This document shows, piece by piece, positions 56,376-64,000 of a DNA stretch of 64,000 nt (position 1 is its first letter; every line of letters begins with the position of its first letter). The DNA lies in the NCBI GenBank assembly GCA_028015205.1, contig CM051512.1, positions 26,505,139 to 26,569,138 of the forward strand. Direction: 5' to 3'. The stretch comes from Mytilisepta virgata. Its lineage: Eukaryota; Mollusca; Bivalvia; Mytilida; Mytilidae. A program made the position numbers and the translations under genes. The notes below the pieces were generated by a model. That model had not been told where the DNA came from and did not search any database. It was given only the letters and a program-made list of their open reading frames with translations.

Positions 56376-59300
56376 ATGAAAGCAGTAGCAAGGGTTATTG
56401 TGAAAAGTGTAATTGCTATATTACCAGTATTCTGTATAATTTTGTGGATTGTGTCAATAGGTGGGTTGGTCATTTGTCTGAATCCGGATGTCAAATGGAA
56501 TGAATATTATCAAGAAAAATTTGGATATATAGCGTTTTACTTTAATACTATATGGTCTAGCCTTGACGGATATACGTATGCAGGAGACCAAGGAATCTAT
56601 TACATATCTCTAAAACTGGAGAAAGATGAAAATGGTGTCACATTTCACAGTGGTAAGAAGAAACCAACAATCTAGTTTTACGCCAAAAATGCAAAAATTC
56701 ATACCAAAGAAACAATTTCTACATGTACTTTGTTATTGGCCAAGTTATAAGGGAAACACTTAATTTATTAAATATCACAGTATAGACGGCAAAATATATA
56801 TCAACGACATCGAATGCAAATAGTGTGCATTATGCGGTATAAATTAAAACTGTGACAAACTCTGAGCTAAATTTTGTTTCACATACGAAATCAGAATTTC
56901 TTTTCGCGTCATCTGTAAACATGCATTCTTTTGGCACGTAAAGGCCTCCAACCTTTTTTTTAAAAAATACAAGAAAAACCAGCATTTGATTCCTTCTTTT
57001 TATCATCCCTTTATATATCATACTTTTTTTTTAATTCCTAGTGCTTCCTCCTCATAAAGATTATAAGATAGTGATTACTATTAATTTGTACCAATGTAAA
57101 AGGGGGGAAAATTATAATTAAACATGAAAAGGTGTTGATATATTCCATTTTTGCGAGATTTTAACATTCATATAAGCAGTTGTATTTCCGGTAAATGCAC
57201 TTTAATTGCTTTTGAGTTCAACCTCTTCAATGAAGTTTGTCTTGGATTTTATTTAATCTGTTACGTTTTATTTATAAGTATTAATATTTTTTGTTGTTGT
57301 TATATTTGGGTCTTGAGCATCCTAATGGGAGTTAATTTTTAAAAAAGATTGCATTCAGTATCTGTGTTAATATGAAGTTTTTTTGTTTTTGTTTTTTGTT
57401 TTTTTAAATTTATTTATTTATTGGATTAAATTTATAAATAAAATAAAACTTCAACACTAAAGTATTTTCTTAAAATAATTTGACAACAGTTTTCCTATCA
57501 AGATCATAAATAAATATGAATCAATAAATGATATCAGATGCATTACTTATCAGATATTCTCTATATAAACATAAGCTTCGTATCTAGGGCGAAAAAGTGA
57601 ATATGAACATTACTTGAAAGAAAACAAATGTGAAATTTAAATAAAGTTTTATTTATGTTATGTACTCGGACAACTCAGTGTACCAAATCAATACGACAAA
57701 ATATCGTTTCATGTCAGAAAAAATCCGAGCTAACATATGAATTTGCGCTAAGATTTTTTCAGACAATATTTCTGTGATAAATAAATATCTTTTTAAATAT
57801 AGGTCATTGTCTAACGTAAACTGTAAATAAACATTTTTAAATTTTTATCATCCCTACACATGCTACAGTAGCCCATGCTTCGGACACGGAACGACAATTT
57901 TACAAGTTTTATAAAGTTGTCCTTATCTCTGTTTTTTTGCTCACAATATTTTGATTAATTTTGATTCGATTGAGGTTAATAAATACATTCGCATTGCACG
58001 CAGGAAATTTTGTTTATCTGAGTAAATCTTCCGAAGGAACAAACATTTGGACAGATTATCATTGGTTTCTTTTTTCTTCTGTTTGGCATTAATTTAGGAC
58101 ACAGTACAAAAATATAGAGAGTAAGGTCTTATATGAAGCTGTTACAAAATAAAATAGAGGTTAATGCTTTATTCATGAATGGGCTGCTTTCACTGTGCCC
58201 TTTATAGACAGTGATTTGCTATATAGAGGTGCCCTTTAAAGCAGGTTTGACTGTAATTAACTACACAGACTATGAGAAAAAGTGAACGGTTTTGTAAATT
58301 AAACACATGCTTCCTTTTCTCTCTTTATTTGGACGAAATTTACACTTTCTTTTGATCAGAAAATGATATATGAAAGTTTGTGTAAACGTATGAGTTACTG
58401 AGTCTCCTAAGTTTTAGGGAATTTATTTTATGTTTTGCTTAGAAAATTGGAAAATACCAACAAGAGAAGCAATAAACAAAGGAATAGGAATAACTTGTGG
58501 TGCAGTTATCTTATCTGTGATGGCTCTCATTATCCACGCGTCAACAAAGCAAAAGTTGTTTGTTGTATTTCTTCAGTTCTTGGCAAGCGGTTCCGGAATA
58601 ACTGGAGGTAAAATATTTAATGATAAAAACGGCAAATATATCTACGGAGCAACCCAAAAATCGTAATCCATTGGACAGACAAACCCTGGAAGACAAATGA
58701 ACTACTATAAGCACAACAAATAAACACTGAAAACTAAAAAACAATGAACAACACGAACTCCTATAAAAACCAGGGATTAACTCCCGTCGTGAACTTCAAC
58801 AAAGTCAGTCCGTGGAAGTCACAAATCGGTGGAGGCACATGAAATGTTACGACAGTGGGAACAGGTCCAACATCATCTTAGATATTGGAACACTGTAACT
58901 GATAAATTCTATCATATCAATTTTGATGCCCTGGTGTGCATATTTTGGTCGATTTCAAATCATCAAATATTCTCAAGGCCTAAAATATTTAAAACCAAAA
59001 CAATAATTCAAAACGTTGAAGAACAAAAAAAAAGATCACTAAAAGGGTAAAGTTAAAACCAATTAAGGATGGAGATATGCTTGATGTATATACAATTTTA
59101 TTAAACTATGGTCCATGCAAGTTGATGATCAGTATTCAAAAGCCAGTACGGTGATTTTCTGGAAATGTTAAAAGCTTCTCAAACAATGGTATAATGTTTC
59201 CTCTCCAAATAGTAAGCTACCGTAAACTTGGGCGACCGCGGACCACAATGGGTGACGTTTTGGGGGTGTAAAGCTCTTTTTAAATAAACACCCATTCTCT

Positions 59301-60010
59301 AACTTACAAAGACGAAAACATCAGGTTTATATCGGGGCCAATACGCAGCAGAATGTATATATTTTTATCGCTGTTCTTCATCTTAAAATTCGCTTTGAGG
59401 CCTTTAACAATTAGCCAAAAGTTGACCCATTTCGGCTAGATCACGAAAAACAAAAAATAAAATTTAACAAACAAGTTTTCAAAACTTATAATATACATAC
59501 ACATCGTTTAAAGTTAAAAGAATTACCACCTGACATTCTCTGACGAAACGCAATTCAACAATTCTTATGATCAAGGAGTTTTCTATGCTTTCTTTTCAAG
59601 GATACTTTACCAAAAAGGCAACTGATTCTTACAAGGAAAACTTGATCGGCACACTGTCAAAATTTATCAAACCTTTATACATCTCAGAAAAGGAACAATG
59701 GAAACTTGGATACAGCCTTGCAACCTATTGTACAGTTTCAACCCTTGTTGGTTGTGGGTTAGTTCTTGTTTTTATAGGATTATATATTCCGTTTGGCGAT
59801 GGAAAGTGGATTTGGCAAAAGAAAGCTGGGGTAAACCCGGATGAGTCCAAGACATCTGTTTCTACTAAAGAAAATCTAAATCATAAAAACGGAAATGAAA
59901 CTTTTCAGAAAAATAAATCAAAAGACGGGAAGAAAGACGGTAATATTACAAGTAAAAGAGCACAAAGAAAAGGCAATGTTATAAAAGTAAAAGAGATTAA
60001 CAGAATATGA
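56376..60010 (+). CDS. Gene D: claudin-like 4-TM family protein, three exons
   Basis: The exons are 56376-56652, 58443-58607 and 59601-60010 (277, 165 and 410 nt, 283 aa), with both introns phase 1. The exon 3 acceptor (tttcttttcaag) is strong. Exon 1: TM1 (~8-32), then LNPDVKWNEYYQEKFGY and FYFNTIWSSLDGYTY. Exon 2: ENWKIPTREAINKGIGI enters TM2, a STKQK turn, then TM3 ending GSGITG. Exon 3: YISEKEQWKLGYSLATYC leads to TM4, then GLYIPFGDGKWIWQKKAG and a long Lys/Asn-rich tail (~75 residues) with basic clusters. The tail is probably cytoplasmic. Intron 2 contains an R1 repeat (58634-58815) and intron 1 an R5 repeat. Function unknown; the claudin/PMP22 layout is inferred from topology and the W...(L/I)W spacing (18 residues). 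Confidence 0.87.
58150..58260 (+). repeat. Dispersed repeat R5 in gene D intron 1
   Basis: It matches 54820-54985 over CACTGTGCCCTTTATAGA and GTGCCCTTTAAAGCAGGTTT. Confidence 0.75.
58634..58815 (+). repeat. Dispersed repeat R1 in gene D intron 2
   Basis: It begins after the exon 2 donor with AAATATATCTACGGAGCAAC and continues through ATAAGCACAACAAATAAACA to GTGAACTTCAACAAAGTCAG. The body lacks the middle GAAGGGTAAGC part of the copy at 25554. Confidence 0.8.
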
Positions 60011-61027
60011 AATGCAAATGAACTGTACACTTATTTTCCACAAATTATTCAACATGCCATTGGATAGTTTTTACAATATTTGTTTGAATGGATTTTAGTT
60101 TGAGCTACGTCCATTTTACTGCATCAACGCTTTAAACAAATATGCCGACGACGTGATGTTGCTATGGAAAACATTCTACTTAAATAAAATTTTGGTCATG
60201 ATTACTAAATTTGTATCAATTAGAACGCTTGCATATTTCAACAATTCACATTTACGATCATTACTTAAGACTTACTTTTGCAACATCTTGTGGACCAAAA
60301 TGTTAAAGACAATGCTTCAAATCGTCTGCTCTGGTCATTACAAATATTTTCCTTCGTAAGTTGGCAAAAATTCAAATCATCTTTAAACAAATGTTGACAA
60401 TAAGCAACACGGCGATAGTATTTAAAGTTCAACGAACTGTGTATTCTTTCTACGAAACAAAACAGGGTTCATTTTCCTTTTTGTTGAATTGAGAGCCGTG
60501 TTTTTTTATTTTTAGCTTTCTTTGGTTTTAGCCGTTCTTGATCCTGCTCCAGATGTTATGTTTATCTATGAATCAACTATACTAAATCCACCCTTTACTA
60601 TTTCATACTCGAGATGAGTTATATTCTTTTGAATGCAGTAGAAAAATAAAAAATAAAATATCTGAATAAAAATCGAAGAATTTTAATGCAAATAATAGCA
60701 TTTTCTGCTCCGAATCTTTATTCAGTTAAACAAAGCATGTATGATTATAAACATATATAAACTTGTTTTGACTGACGACAAATCGAACACGCGTTCTACT
60801 TCAAAACTTTCAAACTCAGAACAGACATATTTTGATATATTAATCAGACAATCTTTTTAGGTTAACATTATATATTTAATGATTTTTGCATTGTATACGC
60901 AATCTACAAACTTCATTATAATAATGTGCAGTATAATAAGTATTGTCATCACTCCAAATATTTTAAGGTCTTCAAAACGAATCGGTTGCCGATACAAAAT
61001 TCTATCTCACGTATTAGACTAGATATC
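60011..61027. other. 3' flank of gene D, no gene recognised
   Basis: A candidate AATAAA is at 60183. The frame at 60153-60359 has no features. Confidence 0.5.
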
Positions 61028-61374
61028 TTCAGTTAGATTTCACGTGCTTCTGGAATTGCAACCTCAGCGGACTTGACACATCACTGGTATTTAATCATTG
61101 TCAGTGTGACGGGTGCCGTTAACAGAGCAGGAATGCTTACCCTTCCAGAGGACCTCTCAGTTTTTAGCGGTAGTTCACATTGCTAGTGCATTAGTTTCTG
61201 TACTGTCTTTTTCCCTTTTTTTTGTTAAGTTTATTATATGGTTTTTGTTATTCATTTAATTATACATTGTAGCGTTTGTTTGTTGTGTTCCATTCGCATG
61301 ACTTATTCCTTTCCTTGGGTATTGAATTTACGGACATTCCCCACTTTCTTGTCGCTTCGGTATTCTTTTGCCAA
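61028..61374 (+). repeat. Dispersed repeat R3
   Basis: Second copy of the sequence at 42295-42670: TTCAGTTAGATTTCACGTGC, CACATTGCTAGTGCATTAG, TTGTTGTGTTCCATTCGCA, CGCTTCGGTATTCTTTTGCC. Confidence 0.75.
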
Positions 61375-63581
61375 TATTTTATATAACATGGAAAGTATGA
61401 AATAAAAAACTGATAACCAATGATTTGATTTAGTTCATATGCCTTTTGAATTCGAAGTATACATGATGATCGTAATTGGGGGGAGGTGTCTTTGAATAAA
61501 AAATCTCAAACAACTTAAAAAAGATCTCATGCTAAATCATTTCCATTAGTGGGTCAAACCACTAGCAACAAGAGTGTCTATCCATTTTACTGACTGTATC
61601 GGGTATTCAATATTGGATATTCCTAGTAATTAGATTATCAATGACTAATTGCATTTGTGCACATGTCTGTCCGAAGGATGAAATTTTCCTGAAATACAAA
61701 TAAGGTTAATGTTTATCTAGTGCTGTTTTTTCTCCTTGAAACTTTACTGAAATCACAGTAAATTAATACAAATCTGCATAATTCAGTCATTTGCAATAAA
61801 AATATAGAATATGATTTTGCTTATGACTTCAACAGTAATTTTAATGTAGAATATGTATTTGTGTCTCATATTTGGAGTATTTTTTCATACTGATGTTTTG
61901 TATTTTGAATCTGCACTTGTGTCTAATTCCTTTGTTTAATGATATAAAATCAGTTTAGGGGCCAGTTGAAGCCCGCCGCTGGGTGTGGGATTTTCTCGCT
62001 ACGTTCAAGACTCATTGGTAGCCTTGAGCTGTTTTCTTCTCTTTGGTCGGGTTGTTGTCTCTTTGGAACATTCCCCGTTTCCGTTCTTTAATAAACTAAA
62101 ATTGCAAATGTTATATATTGAATAATTCTTTATTTCTCTGAATCTCTGGCAGCTAAGACAGTTCCTTACCTAAACTAGCACTTTCTAAAGAGAGTTTGGG
62201 GACATCCTTACGTCTGTCACTTTCTTGTGATGTAAACTCCTCTTTTATTTAGGGTATAATTTCTTCATAGAATGATTTACACAAAGTTACATAATTCCTT
62301 AGTGCTCACAAACTGGTCGTACAGGGTTCGAATTTCGAAAATTATGAATGTTTTTTTTTTATTTCTACACTTTAAAAAGATGCGCAATAATGTTTTTATA
62401 ATTTTCATTTTCAAACATTTTGAAATATATATTGAATTTAAGATTGTGAACTAATCTCGATTTCATTTTTCAGTTTTATTTCTAAACCGTGTTGTCACAC
62501 GCAATGTGTAGAGCTTCAGAAAGGTTGTGTAAAATTCATATTTAAACATATCATTGTGAAAGTACTGCAGTATATGAAACCACATGTATGCATGTGTGGA
62601 GGTCCGAGTATAGCTGTCATTTACAATATCTAGTTACCATAATCTTCTTGTCTGAAACCATTTTGCCAGTTGGAACGAACTTGACAGCAAAGGCACTTCG
62701 GTGGTTCTAATCTAGCTTTGCTTTTATGCATACACGTACATGTGTACGAAGAATACGATTCCCCTTGGGTAGTTCTGCTTGGTTTGTAAAATGCTAGAAT
62801 TCTAGAATACCTCAAGCAAATATTTGGTTCCCTTTTGCTACTTTTGTAAGAAAATAGGGACTATACCATGTTGTCTTTGATTTTCTTACAGTAAAAGTTA
62901 AATTAGATTTTGAAAGCAAGTCGTGTGTAATAATTAATGGAAAACGCTTGTTGTAATATTTGGAATAGATCTGACTTCTTATTTTTCAATTTTATCAACA
63001 TAAAGTTTATCATAAATTTTCCAAACGATTATGTTTGTTTGTTAATAATTTTTTTATTGCTCTTTAGGTATATTTGTCCTTTTTAATCCTGCATCTCATT
63101 GTTTAGCTTATATAAACATAATAACAAGATGTATCAATACAACATGTTTAAGTTGCAAAAAGTAAAATTATGCTTGTACCCACTTTCATGCAGATATTCT
63201 TTCCAAGTAGAAAACGTTTCACAAGTCCTAAATCATTTGAAGCACAAATAATGCATTGAGGTTCACTTCAGACAATAGACATAAGTACATTAACATATAT
63301 TAGCACAACACTCTACTTCATCTATTTGTACTTTTTTGATACGGAATTATTCATTTTTCATATATATTAATTGCAGTCATAAATATTTTTTTATTCCGTG
63401 TACTAGTAATTGCACAATCGTCATGCTCGTATGACATGTATAATATCACTTTTATAAAGGTATTTGCTATAAATTAGATTTATAAGGTCATATCTTTGTT
63501 TAAAATACCATAGAATGTATTCAATAATCTTGAAATCATCAATTTTTAAGTCTATCCCTTCTCCTATCAGCGAGTAATTAC
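61375..63581. other. Intergenic between genes D and E
   Basis: No exon recognised. 62015-62090 is a copy of the word set at 47010-47095. Frames at 62272-62454 and 62630-62815 lack features. Confidence 0.5.
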
Positions 63582-63613
63582 CTCACGTGACAGATATTTC
63601 AACTATATATAAA
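63582..63613 (+). promoter_or_regulatory. Candidate core promoter of gene E: CTCACGTGAC plus TATA box
   Basis: CACGTG is at 63584-63589 and TATATATAAA at 63604-63613, 14 bp further on. The start codon is at 63670. The layout is the same as in genes A and D. Confidence 0.65.
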
Positions 63614-63669
63614 CCAAACGTTTGCCATTCATTTTTATGAAAAAAAAAACATTCGTGCAGAATAAAAGA

Positions 63670-64000
63670 ATGGGTAAATGGATAGAAAATATAGTAAAGA
63701 TAGCCCTTGCTATGATTCCTGTGATTTGTATAATTGCATTCAGTGTTTCACTTGTAATGCTTGTGATATCGTTGAATCCTGATGTTAAATGGGATGAATA
63801 TTTTGACGATATCTATTCGCCATATTATCAATATTATTTTCATTCTCTGTGGACGAGCATTGATGGTTTTGCCTACGATTCATCAGGTGGTGGTGGAGGG
63901 AACTATAACCAGATGCTATTATTAGTAAAAGAAGGCGGTCAGAAAGTTCACAAAGGTAAGCAAAAAGTTTATCGTCTTCAAAAACTGGGTTTTCTATTTA
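63670..64000 (+). CDS. Gene E: first exon of another claudin-like 4-TM protein (cut by the window end)
   Basis: Exon 1 runs 63670-63955 (286 nt) and ends with a phase-1 donor (caaag then gtaagc), as in the other members. It encodes MGKWIENIVKIALAMIPVIC, with TM1 at ~8-32, then SLNPDVKWDEYFDDIYSPYY, and SLWTSIDGFAYD, which closely follow genes A, B and D. A short Gly run (GGGGG) lies near residue 79. Exons 2 and 3 should lie beyond the right edge; only 45 nt of intron are visible. Confidence 0.85.
   Translation, partial: MGKWIENIVKIALAMIPVICIIAFSVSLVMLVISLNPDVKWDEYFDDIYSPYYQYYFHSLWTSIDGFAYDSSGGGGGNYNQMLLLVKEGGQKVHKGKQKVYRLQKLGFLF

Overview
The window looks like nuclear DNA of an animal, most likely a marine bivalve mollusc (a mytilid is my best guess; genus not provable from sequence alone). 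The reasons are AT-rich spliced DNA, a single-exon class A GPCR, several tRNA-derived SINEs, Penelope-like and hAT relics, foldback/MITE-type elements and many local tandem repeats. There are no operons and no prokaryotic features. Most of the short open frames are chance frames or lie in repeats.

Genes. The main content is a cluster of small four-transmembrane (4-TM) proteins, each encoded by three exons with both introns in phase 1 and a middle exon of exactly 165 nt. Gene A (minus, 10669-4253), gene B (plus, 12593-15203), gene C (minus, 50650-47919), gene D (plus, 56376-60010) and gene E (plus, first exon 63670-63955, then cut by the window end) are paralogues. A sixth copy survives only as a frameshifted middle exon at 329-494, inside a roughly 1.5 kb segmental duplication of the gene B intron/exon region. 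TM1, then a ~60-residue outer loop with a W...LW pattern, TM2-TM3, a short outer loop, TM4 and a hydrophilic tail give the layout of the claudin/PMP22 superfamily, but the two loop cysteines of claudins are absent. Genes A, D and E share a CACGTG box 11-14 bp upstream of a TATA-like box. The one other intact gene is an intronless class A GPCR (22488-24146) with a very long third intracellular loop.

Layout. 1-1500: left copy of the duplication. 4.2-15.2 kb: divergent genes A and B; gene A intron 1 (5.3 kb) holds a Penelope-like relic with an inverted 5' part, a 231-bp tandem duplication, a large snapback palindrome and a 1.9-kb inverted-repeat element. 15-22 kb: intergenic, with SINE and small inverted-repeat elements. 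22.5-24.1 kb: the GPCR. 25-47 kb: a repeat-rich, gene-poor tract with a 3.66-kb foldback element (28261-31917), a 152-bp tandem array, a SINE nested in a SINE, a TA-flanked palindromic MITE, and an internally deleted hAT transposon (39176-41373) with terminal repeats and a perfect 8-bp target duplication. 47.9-64 kb: divergent genes C and D, then E, with repeats between.

How the parts relate. The paralogues share topology, exon phases and, in three cases, promoter layout, which points to local tandem and inverted duplication and possibly co-expression. Their claudin-like fold and any role in junctions or membranes are inference. Several dispersed repeats carry decayed hammerhead-ribozyme-like cores, consistent with Penelope-type retroelement activity.
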